From Bacteroidales bacterium (lineage in GTDB: Bacteria > Bacteroidota > Bacteroidia > Bacteroidales > UBA932): DNA of 61,490 bases. The notes under the pieces were generated by a model. That model was given only the letters and a program-made list of their open reading frames with translations, was not told the DNA's origin and did not search any database. The translations under genes and the position numbers were made by a program. Position 1 is the first letter of the stretch. Every line of letters starts with the position of its first letter. The stretch covers positions 1 through 61,490 of the forward strand of contig JAQXKS010000040.1 of assembly GCA_029010575.1 (NCBI GenBank), written 5' to 3'. Positions 6,342 through 16,855 of this stretch are shown here, one piece after another.

Positions 6342-8605
6342 TGATGAGCAAGATGAATAAATTCGGTAACAGGGAAGTGTTGATTATTATCATTCTTTTT
6401 CTGGCTCTTAGCCAAAATATGGCCGCAAAGGGAAAGAAAAAGGATATCTTGTTTCTGGTCCCTTATCACAGCAAGACACAGATATGGCAGAGTTTCACCG
6501 AATCTGCAAAGAAGGAGTTTAAGGACTCTACCCGCTACTCTCTCCATTTCTATTATGTGGTGACCAACATGAATAACTATTTTCATCTCAATGAGTATGC
6601 CCGTGATGAGAGGCAGCTTATTTTGAATGCACTCGAGGAGATAAAGGAGAAGGGAATCAATCCGGACATGCTGATTATTCATGGTGATCATCTATCTCAC
6701 TCTGCAGCCCGTCTTGATGAACCGATTCTTAGAAATACACCTACCATCTGCACCGGTGTGGTAGATCCCAACTATGGCGATCTGCTGGCCAAACGGCCTA
6801 ATGTGGTGGTCATGGAGTCGCGTCCTGCCGTAAAGGAGAATCTTGATTTTATCTGTGCTCTGGGTTATCCAAGCTATGTGGTAACTGTGATGGACAGTAC
6901 ATACGTGGATGATTGTATCAGAAGGAGTTTTCTCGCTCAGGTGGGCAATGATACTCTTCATTACAGACCCAATCTCTTTCTTGAGCAGCTGGACAGAATT
7001 TCATCTCCCCGCAAGAGAGATAAAAGGATTACGCTTTTCCCCATCAGTATCATGAATCCGCATAAGAATGACCGCCATCCGGGGACACCAGGCGGTTTCG
7101 ATCTTAATTGGATTTTCTACACCCAGCAGCAGAGTACGTCATTTCTTCATATCAAGAATGATGTCTATTCTAATGTGGCGATGAATTATAATATCGGTCC
7201 ATATTTTGCGATGACTCCCGAGTATTTCAATCTTCCGCTTTTAAATCCGATGAATTCATGTATGGGGGGCTATTTTACCCCTTTCCCATCTATGTGGGAG
7301 CAGACACATCCCATTGTGGATAAAATACTCTCGGGTACTGCGCCTAAAAATATTCCATGGGTGGTATTGAAAAAGGAGTATTGGCTTGACTGGAGAATAT
7401 GCAAAAGGGTGCACAATTATGCGAGCGAGTTTCCAGAGGGTGTCAACTTTGTAAACCTTCCTTTGTCAAAAAAATCTAAGACGCTTTATTGGATTATACG
7501 TCTCTCCGTTCCATTTATCGTGATTCTATTTGTCATTTATGCCATTATTCTCCCTGCTGTTGTTTTTGTCAAGCAGAAAAGAATGCATAAGGGGCTGTTG
7601 AACAAGGCAAAGGAAGCAAAGAGGTACGAACAACAGGTGGTTTCTATTCTTTCTGAGCTGGATTCGTACTTGTGGCAACTATATAAAGACGGGACTATAG
7701 AATTTTCTGATACATTTTATAAGGATTTCAATATTCCGGTTAAGGCGGTTCCGCTGGATACTGTTTTGGAGAGTACACATGAACCCGGGCGAAGCTCCTT
7801 AAAGGCAATGCTTATGAAGGACAACTTCGATGGAGGTGCTGACCTGGAGGTTCTGCTTGATCTGCCCGGAACTGATTCTGTGACAGCTGTCCGAATCCAT
7901 ATGATATGTCTGCCGGCTGAAGAGAACGGTGTTGCTCTTAAGGCTGGTTTCTTTTATTTCGATGAAAAGACCCACTATCGTAATGAAGAACTTCACAAGG
8001 TCTATTCCCGCAGTGAAGAGATTTCCGAGAAGGAGAACTTTCTCGCTTCAGTTTCCCCTGAACTGATGGAACCTATCAAGAATATAATAGGCTATTCCAG
8101 ATTGCTAGCTCATAAGTTCAATGTGCTCTCTGACCAGGAGAAGGTCAATTTCGGGGAGTCTCTCATGAGGAACAATACGCAGCTTCTTGGCTTGCTCAAT
8201 GAGGTCTTTGACAGTACCAAAGGCAAGTCGGATGATGATCCACGCTCTCTTGCGCCAAATCTTGTTTCGGAACTTTTGGATGAGGTTCTTATGAACTTTT
8301 CCATCAGCCCTTCTGTCTCTGTACAGCTGATTCCGGGACCTTCGGGAAGCCGGATTGTCGTTAACAGGTATGTCTTTATCCAGGTTGTCAATATTCTTAT
8401 TTCCAACGCTCTGAATAGCTGTAAGGGGGATATTTATGTCGGATGGCTTGAAGATGAGGGGAATGTGGTCATATTTATTGATAACGCCGATCCCGAAATT
8501 GCCAACTGCCGCAGAATGGTCGAGTCTATGGGATGCAGTGTTTCAGTCGGAAAGAGTGGCCCTTTCGGTATAATCAGGCTTGAAATGCTTTTTAAGAGAA
8601 GTTAG
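6338..8605 (+). CDS. Degenerate (pseudo) histidine kinase with solute-binding-like ectodomain
   Basis: 755-residue membrane protein with the same plan as the kinase before it: signal sequence, ectodomain of about 350 residues (KDILFLVPYHSKTQIWQSF near the start), one membrane helix (about 384-408), then a cytoplasmic PAS-like and kinase-like part. The HisKA helix is recognisable but reads FLASVSPELMEPIKNIIGY where the family has S-H-E-I-R-T-P, so the phospho-accepting His is Pro. The ATPase region keeps an N-box-like ILISNALNS, but the G1 box is DNADPEIA without its glycines and no G2 box is seen. It should therefore neither accept phosphate nor bind ATP normally, and is more likely a co-receptor or allosteric partner of the upstream kinase. 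The ATG overlaps the upstream stop; three Met codons follow in a row. Confidence 0.85.
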   Translation: MMMSKMNKFGNREVLIIIILFLALSQNMAAKGKKKDILFLVPYHSKTQIWQSFTESAKKEFKDSTRYSLHFYYVVTNMNNYFHLNEYARDERQLILNALEEIKEKGINPDMLIIHGDHLSHSAARLDEPILRNTPTICTGVVDPNYGDLLAKRPNVVVMESRPAVKENLDFICALGYPSYVVTVMDSTYVDDCIRRSFLAQVGNDTLHYRPNLFLEQLDRISSPRKRDKRITLFPISIMNPHKNDRHPGTPGGFDLNWIFYTQQQSTSFLHIKNDVYSNVAMNYNIGPYFAMTPEYFNLPLLNPMNSCMGGYFTPFPSMWEQTHPIVDKILSGTAPKNIPWVVLKKEYWLDWRICKRVHNYASEFPEGVNFVNLPLSKKSKTLYWIIRLSVPFIVILFVIYAIILPAVVFVKQKRMHKGLLNKAKEAKRYEQQVVSILSELDSYLWQLYKDGTIEFSDTFYKDFNIPVKAVPLDTVLESTHEPGRSSLKAMLMKDNFDGGADLEVLLDLPGTDSVTAVRIHMICLPAEENGVALKAGFFYFDEKTHYRNEELHKVYSRSEEISEKENFLASVSPELMEPIKNIIGYSRLLAHKFNVLSDQEKVNFGESLMRNNTQLLGLLNEVFDSTKGKSDDDPRSLAPNLVSELLDEVLMNFSISPSVSVQLIPGPSGSRIVVNRYVFIQVVNILISNALNSCKGDIYVGWLEDEGNVVIFIDNADPEIANCRRMVESMGCSVSVGKSGPFGIIRLEMLFKRS

Positions 8606-8634
8606 TCTTCCGAGGTTTTTACAGATATTTTCCC

Positions 8635-8642
8635 TATTTTTG
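8635..8642 (+). promoter_or_regulatory. Possible -7 box for the sialidase gene
   Basis: TATTTTTG matches TAnnTTTG and lies 24 bases before the likely ATG at 8667. No clear -33 TTTG is seen upstream. Confidence 0.35.
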
Positions 8643-8666
8643 TAGTTATTCGTAATAACTGTGATT

Positions 8667-9848
8667 ATGAGGAAAATGAATCTTTTGAACAATTTTGTCA
8701 TAACCCTGCTGGCTGCCTCTACTCTGATTGCTGCGGCGGGGTGTGCAGAAAGGAGGAGTTTTGCACCCGTGGAATCCCAGGTTAGAAATGCAGGTGATGA
8801 TGGAGTGGCCGCATACAGAATTCCCGGAATAGTTACAACACCCAAGGGTACCCTTATCGCTGTTTATGATATGAGATATAGGGATTCGTATGATCTTCAG
8901 GGTGATATAGATATAGGAATGAGCAGGAGTACTGACGGTGGAGCTACATGGGAGAAGATGAAGGTCATTATGGACATGGGTGAGTGGGGTGGACTGCCCG
9001 AAGAACTCAATGGTATAGGTGATCCTTCAATTCTGGTTGATGATAATACCGGAAAGGTTTTCGTAGTTGCAGTGTGGACTCACGGACTCTCTGTGGATAC
9101 GCGTGCGTGGGGATATGTGGGCAGCGGAATGACACCATCGGAGACTGCACAGATTATGATAGTATGTAGTGAAGATGACGGAGTTACATGGTCAGAGCCT
9201 CGCAATATAACTTCACATGTCAAGAAACCTCACTGGAAATTTACCCTTCAAGGGCCTGGAACAGGGATTACAATGAATAACGGAACGCTCGTTTTCCCGT
9301 TACAGTACAAGGATGAGAACGATGTTCCCCACTCTCTGATAATGTACAGTACTGATGGAGGCGAGAGCTGGCGCAGTTCGGAATCGGCACCTTCGCCCAA
9401 TACGACTGAATCGGCTGTTGTAGAACTTGAAGATGGCGTGCTTATGCTCAATATGAGGAATGACCTGCGTCAGGGAAGGGCGATCTATACCACGTCCGAT
9501 TATGGCGCTTCTTGGAGTGAACACCCTACATCCAGAGGAACGCTGAAGGAGCCGGTCTGCATGGCTTCGCTCATTAAAGTTAAGGCTGAAGACAACTTTA
9601 CGGGAAAGGATCTGCTTCTCTTCTGTAATCCTGACAGCTGGACCCGACGCGAGAACCTCACTATAAGAGTATCTATGGATATGGGTCAAACATGGCCGGA
9701 CGAGTACACTTTCAGGGTAGATTCCCTTCTGTCGTGGGGCTACTCTTCTCTGACACTGGTGGATAGGGATTTGGTAGGGGTACTGTATGAGGGACTTCAT
9801 ACACATATGGCTTTCAAGAGTATAGACCTGAAGGACATAATTAAATAG
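8667..9848 (+). CDS. nanH: Exo-alpha-sialidase lipoprotein (GH33)
   Basis: Sialidase that would release terminal sialic acid from glycoconjugates, probably at the cell surface or periplasm. About 393 residues. The signal ends in a lipobox (LIAAAGC). The family F/YRIP motif is present (AYRIPGIV, near residue 50) and supplies the first arginine. Five Asp-box repeats (S-x-D-x-G-x-T-W type) are visible: SRSTDGGATW, SEDDGVTW, STDGGESW, TSDYGASW and SMDMGQTW. ESAVVEL and LNMRND provide candidate acidic and arginine residues, and WGYSSL the likely tyrosine. A GTG at 8661 two codons upstream is an alternative start. It lies 61 bases after the pseudokinase gene and 10 bases before uvrB; no other sialic-acid genes are in the window, so it may be a scavenging enzyme. 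Confidence 0.92.
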   Translation: MRKMNLLNNFVITLLAASTLIAAAGCAERRSFAPVESQVRNAGDDGVAAYRIPGIVTTPKGTLIAVYDMRYRDSYDLQGDIDIGMSRSTDGGATWEKMKVIMDMGEWGGLPEELNGIGDPSILVDDNTGKVFVVAVWTHGLSVDTRAWGYVGSGMTPSETAQIMIVCSEDDGVTWSEPRNITSHVKKPHWKFTLQGPGTGITMNNGTLVFPLQYKDENDVPHSLIMYSTDGGESWRSSESAPSPNTTESAVVELEDGVLMLNMRNDLRQGRAIYTTSDYGASWSEHPTSRGTLKEPVCMASLIKVKAEDNFTGKDLLLFCNPDSWTRRENLTIRVSMDMGQTWPDEYTFRVDSLLSWGYSSLTLVDRDLVGVLYEGLHTHMAFKSIDLKDIIK

Positions 9849-9858
9849 TTTGATATAG

Positions 9859-11874
9859 ATGCCATTTAAACTTGTTTCACCATTCAAGCCTACGGGCGAC
9901 CAGCCCGAAGCGATTAAGGAGATCGCCTCTTCGATTGAAGCAGGTGCGCCCTCTGTTACACTTATGGGTGTGACCGGCTCTGGCAAGACTTTCACAATGG
10001 CAAATGTAATAGAGAGACTTCAGCGTCCTGCTCTCATTCTGAGTCATAACAAGACACTCGCTGCTCAGCTTTACGGGGAGTTCAAAGCTTTTTTCCCGAA
10101 TAATGCTGTTGAGTATTTTGTCTCTTACTATGATTATTATCAGCCGGAGGCGTACCTGCCTGTTACTGATACATATATTGAAAAGGATCTGAGTATCAAC
10201 GATGAAATCGAGAAACTCAGGCTCAGTGCTACATCTGCGCTTCTCTCGGGACGCAGGGACGTGATTGTTATATCGAGTGTCTCTTGTCTCTATGGAATTG
10301 GAAATCCTTCTGATTTTCATGAGAATACGATAAAGATTTCAGTAGGAATGAAGATCTCTAGGAACAAGCTTTTCTACAGATTGGTGGATGCTCTCTACAG
10401 CCGCAATGATGTTGAATTCAAGAGAGGAACCTTCCGTGTAAAAGGTGATACTGTGGATATTTATCTTGCATATACTGATAGTGCATGCCGGATCGTCTTT
10501 TTCGGAGATACCGTTGAGGAAATTTCCATAACAGATCCTCTGACCGGAGCTGAATATGAATTTCCTGATGAAGTTAACATCTATCCTGCCAATATCTTTG
10601 TCACTACCAGGGAGAGAACTCTTCAGGGAATCAGGATGATTCAGGACGATCTGGTAAAACAGTATGACTATTTTCAGGAGATTGGAAAGTCTTATGAGGC
10701 AAACCGCCTGAAAAAGAGGGTGGAGTATGATATAGAGATGATAAAGGAGCTTGGATATTGTCCAGGCATAGAGAACTATTCGCGTTATTTTGACGGTAGG
10801 TCGGCAGGGGAGAGACCCTTCTGTCTGCTTGACTATTTTCCATCGGATTTTGTTACCTTCATTGACGAGAGTCACGTGACTCTTCCACAGGTCAAGGCAA
10901 TGTTCGGAGGTGACAGGTCGAGAAAGGATATCCTTGTGGAGTATGGATTCAGACTGCCTGCCGCAGCGGATAACAGACCTTTGAAATTCGATGAGTTCGA
11001 GAGACTTATAGGTCAAAGAATCTTCGTTAGTGCGACCCCTGGGGATTACGAATTGCAATATTCAGACGGTCTTGTAGTGGAACAGGTTATCCGTCCTACA
11101 GGTATCACTGATCCACCGATTGAGGTGCGTCCTACACGAAATCAGGTAGATGATCTGCTCGAGGAGATTGAAAAACGAAGTGAAGCGGACGAGAGGGTAC
11201 TGGTTACCACTTTGACCAAGAGGATGGCAGAGGAACTTGAGAAATTCTTGAATCACAGGGGAGTGCGAGTTAGATATATCCATTCGGATGTGGATACGCT
11301 TGAAAGGGTGGAGATAATTGAAGACTTTAAGGCAGGTCGGTTTGACGTGTTGGTAGGAGTCAATCTTCTTAGGGAGGGACTGGATATTCCGGATGTTTCG
11401 CTTGTGGCGATTCTCGATGCTGACAAGGAGGGCTTCCTTCGTTCTGACAGGGCATTGACACAGACAGCTGGCAGGGCGGCACGAAATCTGCACGGACTTG
11501 TAATCATGTACGCTGATACCATTACCGGATCGATGCGCAGGACGATAGAGGAGACTGAGCGCAGAAGGAGAAAGCAGCAGGAGTATAACCTGATCCATAA
11601 TATCACACCCACGCAGATTAGGAATGACAGGAAGAATACGCTCGCCCCGCAGCAGGGTCGTTCAGAAGGTGTCGGCTACCGGGTAGGTGTGTCGGAGGGC
11701 AGTGTCTCACTTCTTAATGATGACCCCGTCGTCATGAAGATGAGCCACAAGGAACTGACAGCTGCCATCGAGGCTGCCAGAGCAAAAATGGAGGCAGCGG
11801 CAAAGGAACTTGATTATCTGAGTGCTGCCAGATATCGTGATGAAATGTATCAATTAATGAATCTTGACAAATGA
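9859..11874 (+). CDS. uvrB: Excinuclease ABC subunit B
   Basis: Damage-verifying helicase-like subunit of nucleotide excision repair; it is loaded by UvrA and recruits UvrC. 671 residues, normal for the family. Walker A is GVTGSGKTF (near residues 36-44), the beta-hairpin motif is YYDYYQPEAYLP, and the DEAD-like box is FIDESHVTLPQ. Helicase motifs VGVNLLREGLDIPDVSLV and QTAGRAARN follow. The C-terminal UVR motif that binds UvrC is present (AKMEAAAKELDYLSAARYRD). Its TGA overlaps the ATG of the RelA/SpoT gene, and uvrA lies just beyond, so two excinuclease subunits flank an alarmone gene in one run. Confidence 0.98.
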   Translation: MPFKLVSPFKPTGDQPEAIKEIASSIEAGAPSVTLMGVTGSGKTFTMANVIERLQRPALILSHNKTLAAQLYGEFKAFFPNNAVEYFVSYYDYYQPEAYLPVTDTYIEKDLSINDEIEKLRLSATSALLSGRRDVIVISSVSCLYGIGNPSDFHENTIKISVGMKISRNKLFYRLVDALYSRNDVEFKRGTFRVKGDTVDIYLAYTDSACRIVFFGDTVEEISITDPLTGAEYEFPDEVNIYPANIFVTTRERTLQGIRMIQDDLVKQYDYFQEIGKSYEANRLKKRVEYDIEMIKELGYCPGIENYSRYFDGRSAGERPFCLLDYFPSDFVTFIDESHVTLPQVKAMFGGDRSRKDILVEYGFRLPAAADNRPLKFDEFERLIGQRIFVSATPGDYELQYSDGLVVEQVIRPTGITDPPIEVRPTRNQVDDLLEEIEKRSEADERVLVTTLTKRMAEELEKFLNHRGVRVRYIHSDVDTLERVEIIEDFKAGRFDVLVGVNLLREGLDIPDVSLVAILDADKEGFLRSDRALTQTAGRAARNLHGLVIMYADTITGSMRRTIEETERRRRKQQEYNLIHNITPTQIRNDRKNTLAPQQGRSEGVGYRVGVSEGSVSLLNDDPVVMKMSHKELTAAIEAARAKMEAAAKELDYLSAARYRDEMYQLMNLDK

Positions 11875-14033
11875 TAGAAAATGTGTTGAATGAGATAGTC
11901 TCAGAATATGATGAAAAGGGAAGGGAAGAGGTAGAGTATGCTTTCTCTTTGGCAAAGGAGTCTCTGGAAGGAAAGACAAGGGAGAACAAACACCCGTTTA
12001 TAGAGCATCCGTTAGGCGTGGCGAGGATCGTCGCAAAGGACCTTGTGCTGGGCCCCGAGTCGGTAGCAGCTCTTTTTCTCCACGAGGCGTTGCGTTTCAA
12101 TCCGGAACTTGCAGATTCACCGAAGGTGAAGAGGTTCTCTGCGGAGATTACCGACATGGCATGGGGACTCAATAAAATAGCCGCTATCAAGCCTAAGGAG
12201 ACCAAACTGGAGGCTGACAACTACAAGCATCTTATTCTATCATACTCGAAAGATCCACGGGTAACCCTTATCAAACTGGCAGACAGGCTGGAGGTGATGC
12301 GAAACATAGATCTCCTTCCCAAATCATCACAGGAGAGGAAGGTCATGGAGACCATGTTCCTCTATATCCCGATAGCACACCAGCTTGGACTCTACAACAT
12401 CAAGCAGGAACTGGAGAATATCTTCTTCAAATTCACCGAACCTGAAAAGTACAGGGAGATTACTAATAAACTTGCAGCGACAGAGGCTGACCGCCGCAAG
12501 ATGATTACTTCGTTTATTGAACCGCTCAAATCAAGAATTGCTGCTGAAGGAATTAAGGCAGTCATCAAACAGAGGACAAAGAGCGCATACTCGATTTGGA
12601 AGAAGATGCAGAAGCAGGGAGTCACATTCGAAGGGGTTAAGGATCTCCTGGCAATCCGCATAATTATTGATGCGCCAGATGACATCTGGGCGGAACATGA
12701 CTTGTGCTGGAAGGTATATTCTATTGTTACAGAAGAGTACAAACCTGATGTAAACCGTCTTAGGGACTGGATTACTGTTCCGAAGGAGAACGGATATGAG
12801 TCACTGCATACCACAGTGTCGGATAGCTCGGACCACTTCGTCGAGGTGCAGATAAGGACTGAGAGAATGGATAGGGTGGCTGAAAAGGGAAATGCGAGCC
12901 ACTGGTCCTATAAGGGAATAAAGGAGAAGGGAGAGGTGATGAACTGGCTTTCAGGTGTAAGGAATATTTTGGAAAACGGTTCTACCACATCATATAACAG
13001 TTTCGCTGGAACGCTCTCGGATGAGGTCTTTGTCTTTACTCCTGACGGCACATTGAGAAGATTCCCAAAGGGGGCCACAATACTAGATTTTGCTTTTGGA
13101 ATTCATACCAATCTGGGACTCAGGTGCTCAGGTGCGCTGGTGGATGGAAAGCCGGCATCTATTAAGCAGTTGCTCAGAACTGGTGAGGTCATTGAAATCA
13201 AATCTTCCAAAAATCAAAAACCCTCTGCGGACTGGCTGAATTTCGTAGTGACGAGCAAGGCTCGCAATAAGATCCGCTTGAAATTGCGCGAGGAGCAGCT
13301 TAAGGTGGCTGCCCAGGGACGCGAGATGCTTGAAAGGAGGCTCAAGAATTGGAAGCTGACTCTGGAGGATGAAGATATACAAATACTGAGCAAAAAATAT
13401 AAACTGAAGAATATCAGTGATTTCTTTGTCGCCATTGAAGATGGTACTATTGATGTGATGGAGGTCAAGGCATTCCTCGCATCAAAGGATGAAAACAATG
13501 ATGCCATAAAGACGGATGCTTGTGCATCCGCACAGCAGAGCGGAAACTCTTCAGGAGCCAGGTCAGGGGATGACTATATTGTAATTGATGGAAAACTGGG
13601 CAGTGTAAGTTATCAGATGGCAAAGTGTTGTAACCCCATTTTCGGGGACGAGGTATTTGGTTTCGTCTCAGTCAAGAATGGAATCAGGATTCACAGGATG
13701 AGCTGTCCCAATGCACGCAGACTTATAGAGGAATACCCTTACCGTATCCAAAAAGTCAAGTGGAGGGAAGATGCAAAGGAGGGAAGTTTCCAGACAGGTA
13801 TCAAGGTTACGGCGTACGACAGTTCGGCCTTTCCAGCCCTTACCGAATGTGTTGCCAAGTTCGGTGGTTCTGTCCGATCCAGCTCTGTCGAGGCTCTTAC
13901 CGGAAGGAATGCAGGAATGTTCAATATCCTCATTCAGGTATTCGTAGCCGGTAACAGTGTCCTGGACAAGATTCTTTCACAGATGAAGAAGGTCAGGGGC
14001 GTGGTTACTGTAAGGAGAACTGTAAATAGATAA
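11871..14033 (+). CDS. relA: RelA/SpoT-family (p)ppGpp synthetase with degenerate hydrolase site
   Basis: Long RelA/SpoT homologue, 720 residues: HD domain (about 25-180), synthetase domain (about 230-340), TGS (about 384-445) and C-terminal ACT (about 640-720). The synthetase looks active: [27 protein letters not shown] and FVEVQIRT are all present. The HD hydrolase site is damaged. His46, His71 and Asp138 remain, but the usual HDxxED signature reads HEALRF, so the metal-binding Asp is Glu and the catalytic Glu-Asp pair is Arg-Phe. The later RLHNMR reads RLEVMR. It is therefore probably synthetase-only, and another enzyme elsewhere in the genome must hydrolyse ppGpp. Overlaps uvrB by 4 bases. 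Confidence 0.92.
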   Translation: MIENVLNEIVSEYDEKGREEVEYAFSLAKESLEGKTRENKHPFIEHPLGVARIVAKDLVLGPESVAALFLHEALRFNPELADSPKVKRFSAEITDMAWGLNKIAAIKPKETKLEADNYKHLILSYSKDPRVTLIKLADRLEVMRNIDLLPKSSQERKVMETMFLYIPIAHQLGLYNIKQELENIFFKFTEPEKYREITNKLAATEADRRKMITSFIEPLKSRIAAEGIKAVIKQRTKSAYSIWKKMQKQGVTFEGVKDLLAIRIIIDAPDDIWAEHDLCWKVYSIVTEEYKPDVNRLRDWITVPKENGYESLHTTVSDSSDHFVEVQIRTERMDRVAEKGNASHWSYKGIKEKGEVMNWLSGVRNILENGSTTSYNSFAGTLSDEVFVFTPDGTLRRFPKGATILDFAFGIHTNLGLRCSGALVDGKPASIKQLLRTGEVIEIKSSKNQKPSADWLNFVVTSKARNKIRLKLREEQLKVAAQGREMLERRLKNWKLTLEDEDIQILSKKYKLKNISDFFVAIEDGTIDVMEVKAFLASKDENNDAIKTDACASAQQSGNSSGARSGDDYIVIDGKLGSVSYQMAKCCNPIFGDEVFGFVSVKNGIRIHRMSCPNARRLIEEYPYRIQKVKWREDAKEGSFQTGIKVTAYDSSAFPALTECVAKFGGSVRSSSVEALTGRNAGMFNILIQVFVAGNSVLDKILSQMKKVRGVVTVRRTVNR

Positions 14034-14047
14034 TAAGTTCAGATTCT

Positions 14048-16855
14048 ATGGAAAATGGCTTCATACATATAAAGAATGCTCGTGTGAATAACCTCAAGGG
14101 GGTGGATATCGACATACCGAGGAACAAGTTCGTGGTGATTACCGGGATTTCTGGCTCAGGAAAGTCATCGCTTGCCTTTGATACTCTTTTTGCCGAGGGG
14201 CAGAGGCGATTTGCACAGAGTCTCTCCTCCTTTGCAAGGCAGTTTCTGGGCAGGATGACAAAGCCTGATGTGGAGAGTATCACGGGTATTCCTCCAGCCA
14301 TTGCCGTAGAACAAAAGGTATCCACAAGGAATCCAAGGTCGACAGTGGGCTCGGTAACTCAGATTTACGATTATCTGAGACTGCTCTTCGCCAAGGCAGG
14401 CAAGACCTATTCGCCTCTATCGGGCAAGCAGGTCAAGTGTGACAATCCCGAAAGTGTCATTGCCGAAAGCATCAGGTATGCTTCATCTGAAGAGTTTGCC
14501 GGTGATGTTATGGTCATTCTCAGTGATATCGGATGGCAAAAATGTGAATCAAAAGTGGAACTTCTTCTCAAGCTCAAGGAGGAGGGCTTTTCGCGCCTGG
14601 CCATGGTCACCCCTGATGGCCGCATGAGTGTGCTTCGCATCGACAGGGTCATGCAGGGGCTTGACACTTATGCAGATAGTGATATTTTGCTTCTTATTGA
14701 CCGTTATTCATCCGGAGAATTTGCTCAAAATGATACTGCTACACTATCATCAGCCCGAGACTCTCTCACCACGGCATTCGACAAGGGAAGAGGTTATGTC
14801 AGAATACTCTTTGTCAATGACAATATGGAGGTTAAAAGGGATGACAGATACTCATCATTCTTCGAGGCCGACGGATTATTCTTCGAAGAACCACAGGAGT
14901 GGCTATTCAATTACAACAGCCCTTTGGGTGCTTGTCCGGTCTGTGGCGGTTTCGGTAAGACCGAGGGCATAGACGAATCTCTGGTAATTCCCAATCAGGC
15001 TCTCTCAGTCTATCAGGATGCCATAGCATGCTGGAAAGGGGAGGTGATGAAACACTTCAAGGAGGAGGTTATATTGAATGCAGAATATTTCGATTTTCCT
15101 ATACACACCCCATATAAAGAGCTGACCGACGAGCAGAAAAGTGAACTTTGGCAAGGAAATTCGTATATAACAGGCATTATCCCCTTTTTCAAGGAACTGG
15201 AGAAGAAAAGGTACAAGATCCAGAACAGATATATGATTTCCCGCTACACAGGACGTGCTCACTGTTTTGAATGTAACGGAAGCAGATTGAGGAAGGAATC
15301 CCTCTATGTCAAGGTGGGCGGCAAGAATATAGATGAGCTTATGTCAATGAGTATCAAGGAACTTATCTCTTTTTTCGATACTCTCAAGCTCTCGGCTCAC
15401 GAGGAGCAAATCTGCAGAAGGTGTCTCGGTGAGATCAGGCAGAGACTTTCCTACATAGACAATGTAGGCCTTTCGTACCTTACACTCAAGAGGGCATCAA
15501 ATACACTCAGTGGAGGTGAAAGCCAGAGAATTAACCTTGTCAATTCATTGGGCAATTCGCTCACCGGATCTATGTATATTCTCGATGAGCCAAGTATCGG
15601 ACTTCACGACAGAGATACCAAGCGGCTTATAGGTGTGATAAAGAGTCTGCGGGATCTGGGCAACAGTGTCATTGTCGTAGAGCACGATGAAGAGATTATC
15701 AGATCTGCCGACTATCTGGTGGATATCGGACCTCTGGCCGGGAGCCATGGCGGAGAGGTGGTCTATTGCGGTGCGACTCCAGCTGAGGATATTTCCGACA
15801 CAGAGAGGAACCGTCTGCTGGAAGAGTATCCCAAATCACTGACTCTTAAGTATTTGCTTGGTGAAAAGCAGCTTCTTACCCCTGCTTCCAAAAGAGTGTG
15901 GAGGGATTATATTGAAATCAAAGAGGCATGTGAAAACAACCTCAAGCACATAGATGTGAAGTTCCCGCTTAATGTTCTCACTGTGGTAACAGGTGTGAGC
16001 GGCTCTGGAAAATCTACCCTCGTAGGAGATATCCTCTATCCTGCCCTGAACAGGCACTTCAAGCAGACAGGGCCCAATCCGGGATCCTATATGGCCATGA
16101 CAGGTGCACTTTCCAAGATTTCCGGAGTCGAATTTGTGGACCAGAATCCCATAGGAAAGAGCTCCAGGTCAAACCCCGTCACATATATCAAGGCTTATGA
16201 TGAAATACGCAAACTCTTCTCGGAACAGCCTTACGCAAAGATGAACGGTTTTGGACACTCCCATTTCTCCTTCAACATCGACGGTGGAAGGTGTCCGGAG
16301 TGTCTGGGAGAGGGTGTCATAAAGATATCCATGCAGTTCATGGCGGATATCACGATGACCTGCGAGTCATGTGGAGGGAAGCGTTTCAAGCCTGAAATAC
16401 TTCAAGTCAGGTACAGAGATAAGTCAATTTCTGATGTACTGGATATGAGTGTGGACCAGGCAATCGAGTTCTTCTCTTCACAGGGGGAGCCATCCGCACT
16501 GAGAATTGCAGCCAAGCTCAAGCCTCTGCATGATGTGGGATTGGGTTATGTCGCTTTGGGACAGAATAGCTCTACCCTCAGCGGTGGAGAGAGCCAACGA
16601 GTCAAGCTTGCATATTTCCTTGGCAAGGAATATGACTGCAAACGTACCTCCTCACCTACACTGTTTATCTTTGATGAACCTACCACGGGACTTCATTTCG
16701 AGGATATCTCCAAGTTGCTCCAATCCTTTGACTCCCTGATAGCCAAAGGACATTCGATAATTGTTGTTGAACATAACCGCTATGTAATCAGGGCAGCAGA
16801 CCATATCATCGAACTGGGACCTGAAGGAGGAGATGAAGGAGGGTATCTGTTATGA
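14048..16855 (+). CDS. uvrA: Excinuclease ABC subunit A
   Basis: Damage-recognition ATPase of nucleotide excision repair, 935 residues. It has two ABC ATPase modules: Walker [10 protein letters not shown] (near 33) and GVSGSGKST (near 645), each with an LSGGESQR signature. Zinc-finger cysteines are visible in [15 protein letters not shown] and CPECLGEG...CESCGGKRF. The intact first insertion domain, with the UvrB-binding part, makes it a canonical UvrA rather than a shortened UvrA2. The C-terminus is compact, ending GGDEGGYLL at the overlap with the TPR gene. It starts 14 bases after the RelA/SpoT gene and is likely co-transcribed with uvrB. Confidence 0.98.
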   Translation: MENGFIHIKNARVNNLKGVDIDIPRNKFVVITGISGSGKSSLAFDTLFAEGQRRFAQSLSSFARQFLGRMTKPDVESITGIPPAIAVEQKVSTRNPRSTVGSVTQIYDYLRLLFAKAGKTYSPLSGKQVKCDNPESVIAESIRYASSEEFAGDVMVILSDIGWQKCESKVELLLKLKEEGFSRLAMVTPDGRMSVLRIDRVMQGLDTYADSDILLLIDRYSSGEFAQNDTATLSSARDSLTTAFDKGRGYVRILFVNDNMEVKRDDRYSSFFEADGLFFEEPQEWLFNYNSPLGACPVCGGFGKTEGIDESLVIPNQALSVYQDAIACWKGEVMKHFKEEVILNAEYFDFPIHTPYKELTDEQKSELWQGNSYITGIIPFFKELEKKRYKIQNRYMISRYTGRAHCFECNGSRLRKESLYVKVGGKNIDELMSMSIKELISFFDTLKLSAHEEQICRRCLGEIRQRLSYIDNVGLSYLTLKRASNTLSGGESQRINLVNSLGNSLTGSMYILDEPSIGLHDRDTKRLIGVIKSLRDLGNSVIVVEHDEEIIRSADYLVDIGPLAGSHGGEVVYCGATPAEDISDTERNRLLEEYPKSLTLKYLLGEKQLLTPASKRVWRDYIEIKEACENNLKHIDVKFPLNVLTVVTGVSGSGKSTLVGDILYPALNRHFKQTGPNPGSYMAMTGALSKISGVEFVDQNPIGKSSRSNPVTYIKAYDEIRKLFSEQPYAKMNGFGHSHFSFNIDGGRCPECLGEGVIKISMQFMADITMTCESCGGKRFKPEILQVRYRDKSISDVLDMSVDQAIEFFSSQGEPSALRIAAKLKPLHDVGLGYVALGQNSSTLSGGESQRVKLAYFLGKEYDCKRTSSPTLFIFDEPTTGLHFEDISKLLQSFDSLIAKGHSIIVVEHNRYVIRAADHIIELGPEGGDEGGYLL

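Noticed and set aside
8110-8406. Antisense frames of about 100 codons inside sensor, uvr and other genes
   Set aside because: All lie within longer, well-recognised genes on the opposite strand and have no signals of their own.
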